A stretch of 64,000 bases of DNA from Usnea hakonensis. Lineage: Eukaryota; Ascomycota; Lecanoromycetes; Lecanorales; Parmeliaceae. The stretch covers positions 1 to 64,000 of the forward strand of contig BLJB01000086.1 of NCBI GenBank assembly GCA_013423325.1. Direction: 5' to 3'. The position numbers and the translations under genes were made by a program. Below, piece by piece: positions 34,995 to 46,593 of this stretch (position 1 is its first letter; each line of letters begins with the position of its first letter). The notes under the pieces are model-generated. The model was not told where the DNA came from. It did no database searches and saw only the letters and a list, made by a program, of their open reading frames with translations.

Positions 34995-36030
34995 TCAATT
35001 GAAGCTTGGAGCAACCATGACAACAGTCACAACAGCAGAATCGACCACCTGAATACATGATATAGGGGTGACGTCTTGCGCCGCTGCGATCTTGTTGTCA
35101 GCCGGATTTGAGTCGAGCAATTGATGCCTGCACTCACTACCACTGGTGCCTGGGCACAATCTACCCGGGCCGGACCATTGGCCAAAGCACATTTTGAAGC
35201 AAACCGTGGTACCAGATATCCGGTCCAAGTGCACGGATCTACATAGTCTATCAATTTTGGTGATTTTTGGCAAGGGCAAGCATACGATTTCTTAGCCTTT
35301 TCGTTGCCGATATCATCAGACTTGCCTACTACTAAACCATCTCTGGTGTGGGTAGTCATTTGCCCTTGGTCTCCTGGATGCCACAAATCCAGGTTCTGAT
35401 AACTCGCATGCAGATAGCTCCCCGTGGTTGCCGTCTGATCGCGGGCTGAAAGCGAAATTCTGTGCGATTTGAGCTATTGCCTTTTCGCTGCACTTTCGTC
35501 CCTCCACGTCCTCGCACGCACTGACACCAAGCTGTGATAATATATTTGGAGCTCTTCTTGTTGCTCGGCGAATCAGGACACGGGAGATCTTTCCTTCAAA
35601 TACGAGACTAAGAACTTCATGGTTCGCTCTTTTGCATCAGATGTTCACCAAAGCTTGCATGATGTTCAGGTGCGAAAGGTTCCAGTATACCGGCCACTTA
35701 CCTTCCTCTGCATCACACAAGTCCATGAAAAGTCCCGCACATGCGTTTCGAAGACCCACGTGTCTTTCAATTGAGACGGGATTTTTGCAACAAATTGTTC
35801 TTGACAGGGATACTATATCTTTGTCGATCTAGTCAACTGGCACCCTCCGGTACGAGTAGCTTGGTATTCTTGAAATAACCAGGACATGATGGTAAGGGCT
35901 GATCCATACGACCAGACTCAGCTCGCAAGTACTCTAGTGCGAATGTTGATAAGCTTGCAAGGGATTGGTGGTCATTGCTGAGAGCTGCAGCGAAATCTCA
36001 GCTAGAGATGACTCACGGCAATACTTTGCA
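34995..36030 (-). pseudogene. Possible decayed or unmodelled Cys-rich gene
   Basis: Several minus-strand frames have protein-like composition in sequence: GRMDQPLPSCPGYFKNTKLL (about 35900-35850), ICCKNPVSIERHVGLRNACA (about 35800-35740), SACEDVEGRKCSEKAIAQIA (near 35520) and KSYACPCQKSPKLIDYVDPC (near 35275). Possible GT and AG signals lie between some of them (AAGGTAAGT near 35700, ATTATCACAG near 35545), but I could not build one open frame. It may be a small secreted Cys-rich protein gene, a pseudogene, or chance. I recognise no family. Confidence 0.2.
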
Positions 36031-38335
36031 AAGATCTAATGAAGGGAGACAGACGCAACTGCGCGCCTTGCCAGGGGTTTCCAGTGGAATGATGATGGTC
36101 TGAGAGAAGTATTCTCATGAAATACCTAGTGTGAGCTGGAGCGAACATTCATTGGTCGGTTGGCGGCTAGCATGTATTTGCAAAAGGTACAGACAGAGCC
36201 TATGCCATCGAGCACGGATTAGTAGGGGAAATCAATTTGGTGGCAGCCCGTCCCTTTCAATCGGCTGTATCGGAGCAAACGGCCACTCCACACAGAGGAC
36301 AACTGCAGATCTCAATCTCGAATTGCGAGGACCAGCTATCCATACAGATGTAACAAAGGAGAATCTTTGTGTATGCACAGAGAGGCCTTTGGCATGCTGG
36401 GTGCTGGGGCTGATATAAATGCCATGCTCATCTTTCGAGCCTCAAGCTTGATGTTTCATGCGAAGCATCTGCAGCACTGCGTCAGCCTAGACTTTGGAGC
36501 ACATTATGATGAACATTTGATATCTGGCTTCAAGATCTTTGAGAGGAAGGATCTAAGGTTGGTGTTGCTGATGCATACTCAAACGTCACCGTGCATTGCA
36601 GTTTCCCCCGCCAGTTGTGCTGCAGCCCTACAAAACAAGTACGCTCAACAATACGCGAGAACGTGCCAATTCATAATTGCTAGTCATGTTCAATTTTCTA
36701 ATTATCAAAGCTTTCGCGGAGCACTGGCTCTAGGCTTGACGGTATAGGCTTGATGTTTGTTGAGAATGATCGCGCAAATTCAAAGAAAAGCCTGCGTGCC
36801 CCTTTCAGTGAAGACTTTCACCTTACTGCATCACACGGCCCAACAAGCCGCGGGCTTTTTAACCAAGAAATTGCTTTGCCCATAGTCAATGAAATATTAG
36901 ATTAGTGTTGCCAAAAGGGCCTCACATAGGTAACTGTCAAAAGAGCAGTCCTGCTTGAGTTTCTTATTTCGACACTGTAGGCTTCTACCGTACCAGGCGC
37001 ATATCGACGATAGTGGCCTCGGAGAAGAAGGACTACTTTGAGCATGTACTACTTGTATACCCACCTAGAGAGCATCTTTGCGTATCAAGATCTCGTCAGG
37101 ACGGGATGCTGGCACTATCTGGATCATCTCGAAAAGGATTATATCGGAGAGAGTAAGATACTTCTACTCAGTAAGCATCGGGTCACCGAGGAGTAATACG
37201 ACTGTTAAGCTGATTGAAGAAGAGGATATTTTGCTAGACGGCGATATAGTGGGTCATGATAGTAGAGAGTTTGTTTATCTACATCTAATATTTCCTCTAG
37301 GAAATCTGCTTTCGAGTCGACACACCTAGGCTTTACATTCAGTTGCTGAAATTGACGAGCTGAAGATGCCTGTCGTTTTCGAGTAGTACAAAATGGGTCA
37401 GTACTTGTTCCATTCGATTGAGGCGCGATGCCCAAGTTTGATCCTTTACTTCGCGTATGGATCTCTCTTGCCTTGATCTTTGACTCCGCTGGCAATTGAC
37501 AAGTAGGGCTAGGGCTTGTACTACAATAATACTCCTTGGTTTTCACACCCACTCCGCATCTAACCTACCTACCTAGGTACTTAAGGGCTTTACAGATTCT
37601 GCAAAAGAGGGAGTCGTTTAAATGGGACTATTGCATGTAGTTACTATGCGTTTGCATTGACCTAGTGACCCATCTTGCCATATTGAGTTTCTGCTACAAC
37701 CAATTATAGACTTTCAAATTGAACGACAGAGATGTAACACTTTGATATGTCACCTTGAGCTTCTGGTCCCCCCCTCCCACAACTGACAAAATGTCGATGC
37801 TACCTTAGTTAACAAAGATTACCTTATATGTTCGGCAGTTTCTTTAGATTAACATACTAGGTCCATTGATCCTCGGATCTTTTAAATCATCCATCGATAA
37901 TCAATCCTGGTATTTGTCAAGCGGGAGATGGAAAAACGAGTGCAAATTCCGAGTAAGACTGGAAAAAATGTCCGAAAAGTTGGCCATGATCACACTAAAC
38001 CGGCTCTTAATGCTTGAGTGCCGCGGGAATGCCTTAGCTTATAGTCCCGGATTTACTCGTGTGTACTCGTACTCCGTGACATGTTTCAATAGAGATATCT
38101 GACTACGTAACGATCATTAATTGACCAATGACTTGTCTTTGGAATCACCCTGCTTCAAGATCATAGGCGATTGGAACATCTTGAAACTTCACTTTGACCA
38201 TTTTCAAGTTCAAGAAACAATTCATTATTATTATTTGTTTCTATCCCAAGTCAGATCGTAAAGGTAAAAGTAAATCTCGACAGCGTGGCTTGTCGCCTGT
38301 GGCTCATTTTGCCAAGCATACCTACAAACCAAAGC

Positions 38336-41300
38336 ATGGCTGCCGCTACCGAGGGCGCGAACAACAATAATAGCGACCTTTCTCCAAGATCAGATAAATC
38401 AGACAAATCAGACAAATCGCGAATTGACGCGCACCGTCTTCCACTGGTGATGGAGGAGGAACTGCCAGATAGTGTCCGCCCTGATTCTGACGACTCCAGC
38501 TCCTCCGACGAATACTCCACAACAATCCATCAAGGACACCAACCCCATGAGCTCGGCTTTGACGGCACCAGCGATACCGATAGCCAAACCCAATTCACCC
38601 CAGGCTCGACTGCCGAAATCCTTACACCTTTGACAGGCCACTCTTCAAGTCAACCCTCATGGAACCCTCACAAGCAGCACAAATCGAGGGAAGACAGCCT
38701 GGGTGAGATCCGCGAGGTCCCGACCTTGGCCCCAGTCACAAGCTCAAGGCCTCAAAGACCTTCAGCACCAGCACGCACTCCATCTAGTACCTACAACCCA
38801 CCTCGGAAGCCTCCCCACTTACTCTCTTACAACTCGAACCGCCATCGTTCGTTCTCCGGCACCCGGCTACGCCGAGACCCAAACGCTCAGTATCGAGCGC
38901 AAGAGAAGGCCTACATCCAACAATTACGGCAGGATCAACATAATGAATATCTTGAGGACGAGCCATATACCCCTTCTGTGGGGTACAGTACTGACTCCGA
39001 GCCTGATGAAGAGTCGCCTTCCTCCGATATCCACCTAGACAAGGAAGGGAACTACGATCAAGACACCCAGCTCTTCTACAATAATGATGCTATTCAGCCG
39101 TCTTCGGAAGAGCTTCAGGTGCCTGAAAATCGAGAAAGGCTTGAATGGCATAGTATGTTGGCATCTGTGCTGAAAGGAGACGTCGTCAAGCAGGAGAAGG
39201 CCCGCCTGATAGGCAATACAGAGCAGAAAGGCGAGGAAGTACTCAAAAATGAACTCTGGTTGGGAGTGAGGTCCAAGGTGTGTGGGCGTACTGTACCTGC
39301 ACAGCGGCGAATGATAGATGAAGGCCGGGGGAGCATTATACCGGTCATCGAGGCAATCATAGCATTCCAGGTCAAAGGTGAGACCGAAGTTGGAATGCCA
39401 GCAGCAAAGCAGGTTCTGGATGTCGTACACAAAATCGAACAATGCGAACGGCTTTTTCCTACCCGAAAAGCTCTCGGGGCCGCCATTGAGCGTGCAGCCT
39501 CCACTGCATTCGTCGAGAGCTCCGAAGCTGTCATCTGCTGGCACAACACAACGGAAATGATCAATACAGAGCTTGCCGTCTTACGAAGCTGGGTTGGCAA
39601 TGAGGAGCTGGACTTCGCAAAATTGTCGAACCACGCTCCTGATGGACCAGGACTGGCCGATGACTCGACGTTCCTCGAGAGGATCCATAAAGATGAAAAT
39701 CTTACGTCCCTCCAAGGCGATGAAGAAGGAAAACACAGTATGTTGGTACCAGTGGCAGAGGTCATCAAGAAAGCCAAAACCACACTCATCATGAACGCTA
39801 CTCAATTCGCTAAACGCCATTTGCCTCCTTACATCGAAGAGCTGCTGACACTCATAAACTTTCCCTCGCGACTCATCCAAGAGATCATCCGTATGCGACT
39901 GAAGTTTGCTACCAAGATGAAGGATCCAGCGAAACTAACGTCAATGATGCAGACCTCGATTATCTCACAATTCCAAATCTTGTTGAAATTGGCTGTGCGA
40001 ATCAAGCATGACTATACCGTCATTTCTCAGCCAGAAGCCGGCTGGGAGCTGCCTCCTTGCATTGACGATAACTTCGACCTCGTGGTCCTGGACGCCTTGA
40101 AATTCTACTTCAAAATGTTGAATGCAAAGCTCGTGGGAAATAGGAACACGTTCAAGGAGGCCGAGATTCTCGAACAAGAATGGGATTTCTGCAACGATAT
40201 AGGACGATTTCTCGAGGGAGGGGATGTTGAAGTCGCCGAACAATTTAGCGGGCTGACAGCCAAGGCCTTACAGCGTCTCACAACGCACTTTGAACGAGAA
40301 TTAACGAGGAGACCTGAAGAAAACGTTACAGATATGGACAAGCGGTACAAGCAAATACTGGATTCCGTCCGCGTTCGTCAAAGAAAGTTGTTTCGTTTCT
40401 CGAGACATTTAGGGGTCCGCTTTGAGAATGCCACCGAATTCAACATTTCTTTCGAAAGGCGGCAAATGCAAAGCTTCTACGATTCACTCGTCGATTCGGA
40501 TCATTTCCTCATCTCGAGTCCCGCCTTTCAACACGATGGTATATTTCTAGTTGCATCGCCGTCCTTGTACGATCGGCCCCGCGATATTCAGTCGTTACTC
40601 GGAACGTCATCTCATGGGGATGCGAAGGACTTGGAAGATGCTTCGATACCGTATGTTTTGATCATCCGGCCTGATGAACTTTTGTATTGGGATGGCAAGA
40701 AAGTAGAGATCACTATGCGCGCACCTTCAATGGATATCAGACCTGGTCGACTGCGTCTCGTAGCAGACGGGTCCTTACCACTACAGAACGCACGAAATAA
40801 GTTTCTCCAAGCCATAGGCATGAAGCTTGACATTTTGACGGACCTGCGAGCGAACCTGCCAAGGGTAAACATGGAACTTGGGAAGATCAAAAAGACCACT
40901 TACAAGCTTTCCAATACTATAATGGAGAGCGTAGAGATCATCAGAAAGCAGACTGAAGGTCTTGAAAACCAGGAACTTATACAAACCTGTTTCGCATTCG
41001 CCACCGAATTTGGAAAAAGATCGGTAGCTTACATGGACGTCAACCGGCGTATGATGAACAATTTGAAGCTCACTAGGCTTGCATTAGACTGGGTGAGCTT
41101 CATCTGTGATGATTGTATACCATCAGACCGAAAAACTTTCAAATGGGCCGTGGTTGCTCTTGAATTTGCCATGATCATGACGACAGGACCCAATATTCTC
41201 TCGATCACCGACGACGAATTCAAGCGGTTACGGACGAAAGTGGCCGGGTGTATGTCGCTTTTGATATCTCATTTTGATATAATGGGAGCCAGGTCGACGC

Positions 41301-42587
41301 TAGCTGCTCAGGCAGAAAAGCAAAGAGTCGACGCGGTCGCAGGGCAGTTCCGGAAAATGGACATAAGTAGGATGAAGAACGATGCAGAAGCTTCAGATTT
41401 TGTTCGCGAGCAATGGCTTGCTCAGTTGGTCGAGATTGATGAAGCCAGGAGACAGAAGAACGCAGAACGACAGGCATTGGGCCGCGTTATGGAAGAGTCG
41501 AACGACGCTGATCGCTCGTTGACTTACCTTTCATCCTCAGCTACCAACGTCAGCATGCGATGGCAACAAGGCCAATTTGTTGGCGGTGGAACTTTTGGAT
41601 CCGTGTACGCAGCCATCAATCTTGATACTGGCTACTTGATGGCCGTCAAAGAGATTCGATTGCAGGACCCACAGCTGATCCCTACCGTTGCTGGCCAAAT
41701 TCGTGATGAACAGGCTGTTCTCGAAGTCCTCGACCATCCCAACATTGTGTCTTACTTCGGCATAGAGGTTCACCGAGACAAAGTCTATATCTTTATGGAA
41801 TACTGCTCTGGTGGTTCTCTGGCCAATCTCCTCGAGCATGGGCGCATCGAGGATGAAACAGTAGTCCAAGTTTACGCGCTGCAAATGTTGGAAGGTTTGG
41901 CCTATCTCCATCAATCCGGTATCGCTCATCGAGATATCAAGCCCGAGAGTAAGTCTCATACCCATCAAATTCTGTCGACCAGCCACTGACAGCCAACCTC
42001 AAGATATCCTACTCGATCATAACGGTATTATCAAATACGTCGATTTTGGCGCCGCCAAAGTAATTGCCCGCCAAAACAAAACACTTCAACCTACCAACGA
42101 AGCTCCACTCGCCGCTGCGGGCGGTCCCGGCCTTCCTAAAGTCCCTGCAAAACAAAAGTCTATGACTGGGACTCCAATGTACATGTCTCCTGAAGTCATC
42201 AAGGGCTCTAACGAAGGTCGTCTCGGTTCGATAGACATCTGGTCTCTTGGCTGTGTCATCCTCGAGATGAGCACCGGCCGTCGTCCCTGGGCTAGTCTAG
42301 ACAACGAGTGGGCCATCATGTACAATATTGCTCAGGGTAACCCACCGCAGCTGCCGAGCAGAGAGCAACTGAGTGAACAGGGTATAGAATTCCTGAAGAG
42401 ATGTTTCGAGCGTGATCCGAAGAGAAGAGCCAGTGCGGCCGAACTGTTGCAGTGTGATTGGATCAGTACGATCAGAGAACAAGTTGTGCCAAAGGAGAAC
42501 GGGGGTTCCGATGGTAGCAGCTCAGGCAGTGCGCACAGCTCAAGGCAGAACTCAAATCAGTGGCGATACAGCGAGGATGAGACTTGA
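38336..42587 (+). CDS. SSK2: MAP kinase kinase kinase of the HOG pathway (Ssk2/Ssk22/Wis4 type)
   Basis: This Ser/Thr kinase relays osmotic and fungicide (phenylpyrrole, dicarboximide) stress from the two-component phosphorelay to the Pbs2-Hog1 module. Exons 38336-41948 and 42004-42587 give 1398 aa. A disordered N-terminus with a SDKSDKSDKS repeat and an acidic stretch is followed by a long helical regulatory region typical of Ssk2 (receiver binding and autoinhibition, from family knowledge). The kinase domain covers about 1076-1385: the glycine loop GGGTFGSVY, the lysine in MAVKEIRL, HRDIKPENIL rebuilt across the 55-nt intron, DFGAAK, and the activation end MTGTPMYMSPEVI. All catalytic residues are present. 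ATG 38336 is the first in-frame methionine. The tail is Ser/Asn-rich. It converges on RSC7. Confidence 0.94.
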
Positions 42588-44142
42588 GGGCGATTGAGCA
42601 ATATGCCCACTGAAACAAATACACCGCAAACAGCTTAACCGGAGCTTGGGCGAAGAGATTTGCAAGTCCCTCGATGCCCGGTGCAAAAGACTGGCGGTCT
42701 TAGATCACCGTTAATCGTTGCCCGTTGATCATTGCCCCATCCGCGTGGATGACCTCCTCATGTACTTCACCCTACATTCAATAAACATTCAACACTCGCG
42801 ATCTTATCCACCAGCATTCAAACCCCCACCGACATCCATCCATCCATTGATCTTGGCAACGACCTGGCTCTTTCCTTGCCTCCCGCCCGCTTTCTCAGAC
42901 TAAGCATCAATCTTATCTTCAGCGCATTACATCAAGCGGTCTGGGCGTTTGCATTGGCAGTCCCATCGGTGTCCTTTAAAAAAATGGATCCTGCTCAGCG
43001 GTGCTCTCGATTATCGAGATTGCAATCTGCCACTTTGTGTGTCTGGTGACTAATCCTTGTTTCCTTTGCTCCGTTGAAGAGGGAGCGTTTTGTAGCCAAG
43101 CATTCACCTTTTTTTTTTTTGGATTTTTTTGGTTTGACAGATACCCAGATAGCGAGGATGAGTACAGAATCAGGGCGCGGGAAGAATTAAACCGAGGTGG
43201 AGAGAGAATGAATGGGAAGTTGTTGGCTTTGAGGAAGGGGAAAGGGAGGATATGCAGCAATGGAGAGAAGCGGCTAAAGAAAGGCGTGAGGTACCTTACT
43301 CTCGTACTCGTACATGTACATACCTCAGGGCGTCAACACAGCGAGGTCAGCTGTCCGAAATGAATGTCTCCACGCCCTTTGACTGAGGCGCAAGTACCCG
43401 CGCAAGTACCCGTGCGAATGAAAAAATTTGTATCAATTGATCCAAATCGCTAGCTAGCAGTGATGCCCTACCTAATCCTTATCCTCCGAAGCTAGAAGAA
43501 GGAGAGAAGCCAAGCCCACACATGATAAGCCATCCATCCATCCATCCATCCATCCATCCATCCATGCAAGCTCCATCGATGACCGCCCTTCCATTCCAGT
43601 ATGCTCCCGCTCCCTCTCAAAGGTTGTACGTACAAACCCGGCCCTGGGACTATTCTTTTGTCCCACCCTGCAAAAAAGAAAAGGTAAAAGCGCAAACGCG
43701 ACACGATATGATCAATGCGATACGCCCAACCCAGTTTCCTATCCCTCAGATGTGTACAAGAAATGTAGCGCTATTGTGTGCGTATGTGTGTATGGGTGTG
43801 GTGCGACGTCCGGCACCCCTGCTCGCGCTGTGCTGTGTTCCAGTGCGAAGGAGGAGGGTAACGATGAGAGCGGCACTGTGCTATTGTCCAGTGCCGCAAA
43901 CATGATAGGGATGCCGTTGGACGGGGTACTGGAGTACCGGGTATGCTTTTTTTTCCCGCTCAATCTGACGCCATGCCGAAGATGCTCTATCTCTGTCCCG
44001 AATGCTTGCGTTTAAAAAATGACAGTGTAGAAGGGTAGAAAAACAAATCAAATGCAAGCAATATGCCAACTTCTGTCATTCAAATCCGTCACCATGACCC
44101 ATAATGCATCATATCATCGCTCTCTTGGGATTTGTAGTCTTC
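42588..44142. other. Convergent 3' interval MAPKKK / RSC7
   Basis: These 1.55 kb between converging stops contain poly-T near 43110, GAGGTACCTTAC near 43288, and a CATC microsatellite at 43531-43563. Small frames look random. Long 3' untranslated regions may fill part of it. Confidence 0.55.
43531..43563. repeat. CATC tetranucleotide microsatellite, about 8 units
   Basis: About eight perfect CATC units; likely variable between strains. Confidence 0.95.
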
Positions 44143-46593
44143 TTAGTATCCAGTGCTAGCAGGATACCCCTGCCCTCCGGGCTGATGTCCCCACTGATGC
44201 TGCTGCTGCTGCTGGGGCGGCGGTGCCCAGCCCTGCATCCCCGCCTGCTGTGCAGCACTCGTCTGTTGATGCATGTACTGCTGCTGACTCGGACTGGCAC
44301 TCTGAGGCGGGTACATTGGTCTGGCTCCTGGCATTGCTGCCGTTTGCGAGTAAGCTCCAGGTCCGCCCGGTACGCCGGGCATGGTGTGGTAATTGACGCC
44401 TCCATGCATGGAACCGCTGCTTTGGCTGTGATGAAGCTGTGGCTGTGGATGTACATGTTGCGGGTGAGGCGATTGGGAGGGGTGGTGGTGTTGTTGCTGT
44501 TGAGGTTGCTGATGTTGCTGCTGCTGCTGCTGTTGTTGCTGCGGCGGCGGAGGCGGCGGCGGTTGTGGCTGCGGGTGCGACTGCTGCTGCTGTTGTTGAT
44601 GTTGGAGTTGCGGCGTTTGTTGATGTTGCGAAGAAGGGCTATAATGAGGCAGGTTGGGGTGATGAGACGCAACTGGGGAGTGTTGAGGTTGGGGGTGTGG
44701 GGGCGGATGGCCCCATAGTTGAGATTGGGGAGCATAGCCGTATGGGGATGTTTGCTGACCATGGCCGGAGTAGGAGGATGAGACGGAGGAGCGGTGTTGT
44801 TGCAGGTCAGGGCGTATGGATGGTGGCATGCCGCTGCGCACGGGAGATTGAGCGTGGGGAGTCTGATGGTGTTGTTGCTGATGGGAGTATGGGTGCTGTG
44901 GGCTCATCATTTGGGCGGCTTGATGTTGTAGCAAAGATTGCGGGTTGTTTCTTATCGTGCTTGACGGCAGGTGTGGGGACTGAGCAGGCATTGGGCTTTG
45001 GTCAATCCCTTGGGGCGATGAGACACGCTCCCGGTTCCAGAGCTCGGTCATGATCTTGCTTCGATTCGCGCGCTGTTGAGTAAAACTTTTGTTATTCTCC
45101 GCTGCATTGGTGGCTTGATGCAGTACGTCTGCGACAGGACTGATTTGCGATTTGTCTTGGAAGGCGGGACCCCCCATTTCCTGCCTCGGTCGGTGAATGG
45201 TTCCGTAAGCTCGCAGTCGGGAATCCTCGGTCAAGGGAGGGAGCCCTCCTAAATAACCGTGAGGAAGATTTGGACTCTCCATAGTTGGATCCGCGTAGAT
45301 GATTTCTTGATGCTGGCCGGGGCCTCCTGTGTCAATGGGGTTATTGTGTTCAATAGCGGAAGCCGCCTCCCTTGCTCTGCCAGCGCCTGGCCGCTTGTCT
45401 CCGGCCATGTCTTCCTCCGTAAAACCCTGTTTTATTGCCTTCGCTTCCCAGTAATCGTCTCGAACCCTCCTTCCGTTCTCAATCACCCTAGCACCAAATT
45501 GGCGGAACATGGACTTGGCAGTGACGATGGCGATCTGCCGTGATCTGTACGAATAAGGAAGGATCTCTTGGTGGATGAGTTCGTCCTTCTCTGCCTGCGA
45601 AGCGATAATTTTGAATAACGATCTGTTCTTGTTAAAGAGCAGATAAGAATCCCGGTAGCCCAGAACGCGCGCGCACTCTGTTGCGAGCATAAATCGCTTT
45701 TCATGTCTGTGTGCTACGTAGAATGTCCGAATCTTGAATTGACGATCCCCTAGAGGAACACCTTGCGCGTTGACCTTTGCTTCTCCTGCATTATCGTACT
45801 CCCTCGGTATGTATTCATCTCCTTCCGTGGTCAATTGATCCGTAGTATGGTCCCTGACTGTGGGCAATGCCTTGATCACAGTCTTGGTGGGCGTCGACTT
45901 CGGTGGAGACTTTTGGGTTGCAATGCTACTCACATCCGGAGGAAGACCGTGGGACTGGAATTGCGACGTCCGTGACTGGTCTGGATTATTGTGTATTATT
46001 TGGTTTGTAGAAGGTGAAGCTGGATTCTCTGCAGAGAGCTTGGGCTTCGGAGGCCTGCCGCGCTTTTTTGGCTTCTGATCTTCTGTGAAACACGACAAGA
46101 GTCAGCGGTGTCTCTTATTATTGTTCAGAATGCTTCGCAGACGAAAGACCGGCCATGTCCTGGTGAAAGCGGCAGCCCGCATTGTTTGCTTGTGTTACAT
46201 ACCATCTTCGGCTCCACCGCCGAAGTGATCGCCACTTTGTTCTGGTGATCGACTTCGCTTTTGGCCTCGAGTGGTTGAATGCGCATTGGTCGGCGGCGGT
46301 AACACCGATACTATACAACAGTGGCCGCCGTCAGCTCATGCTCTCAGAGGTCAAGCGACGACGACGCAGAGCAGTTCCACATAGCTTTTGTCGAGCAAAC
46401 GATAATCAACAGCCTTTGCGGCTGTCGCTAAGAGAAGGGCAAATGCCAAACGGTGCCCAAGCGACGGTGATTGACTGGAAGGAAAATTACCGGGTGTGTT
46501 CAATGCTGCTGGGTTGATAGTACCCGATCCATCGATCATGCTGCCTCCCATACCATTGATTGAGGATGATACTGGGAGCGAGGCCGGGTACAT
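44143..46593 (-). CDS. RSC7: RSC/SWI-SNF chromatin remodelling subunit Rsc7/Swp82
   Basis: This is an accessory subunit of RSC or SWI/SNF chromatin remodellers. Exons 46593-46491, 46310-46203 and 46082-44143 give 716 aa. An AT-hook-like motif (KKRGRPPKPK) lies near residue 76. The conserved Rsc7/Swp82 domain follows: VPLGDRQFKIRTFYV, FMLATECARVLGYRDSYLLF, HQEILPYSYRSRQIAIVTAK and RQFGARVIENGRRVRDDYWE, together about residues 170-280. The last 400 residues are Gln/Pro/His-rich, with long uninterrupted Gln and Pro runs near 44510-44605. This is a prion-like, disordered tail. The first exon supplies MYPASLPV and is placed by the splice join PVSVLPPPTNAHS. Yeast Rsc7 and Swp82 are paralogues; a single fungal gene may serve both complexes, so the symbol is approximate. 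Confidence 0.88.
44480..44605. repeat. CTG/TTG trinucleotide tract (poly-Gln in RSC7)
   Basis: Interrupted CTG and TTG triplets on the + strand encode glutamine runs in RSC7, with a GGC/GGA block between that encodes proline. Confidence 0.85.

Larger units (their letters stand above)
33397..38335. other. 4.9-kb gene-poor interval, ammonium permease to MAPKKK
   Basis: No complete gene is supported. The left part is the permease promoter, with AGATAA/TGATAA sites at 33744-33749, 33768-33773, 33915-33920 and 34281-34286. Minus-strand pieces between about 36030 and 34995 look protein-like and Cys-rich but do not join cleanly. Another such piece is at 34657-34863 (+). The sequence from 37560 carries CCTACCTACCTAGGTAC. 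The right end is the promoter of the MAPKKK gene. Confidence 0.55.

Noticed and set aside
38285..38335. Upstream start of the MAPKKK
   Set aside because: The first codon of that frame is GTG; the first ATG is at 38336.
8131..42587. Functional cluster of osmostress genes (glycerol-phosphatase-like enzyme, ammonium permease, Ssk2)
   Set aside because: They are more than 20-30 kb apart with unrelated genes between, and all are dispersed housekeeping functions.
43739..44069. Small frames between the MAPKKK and RSC7
   Set aside because: They lie in a convergent 3' interval rich in simple repeats and encode no recognisable protein.
44104..45053. Plus-strand open frames of about 204 codons opposite RSC7
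   Set aside because: They are Leu/Arg- or Ala/Val-rich shadows of the CAG-rich RSC7 tail.
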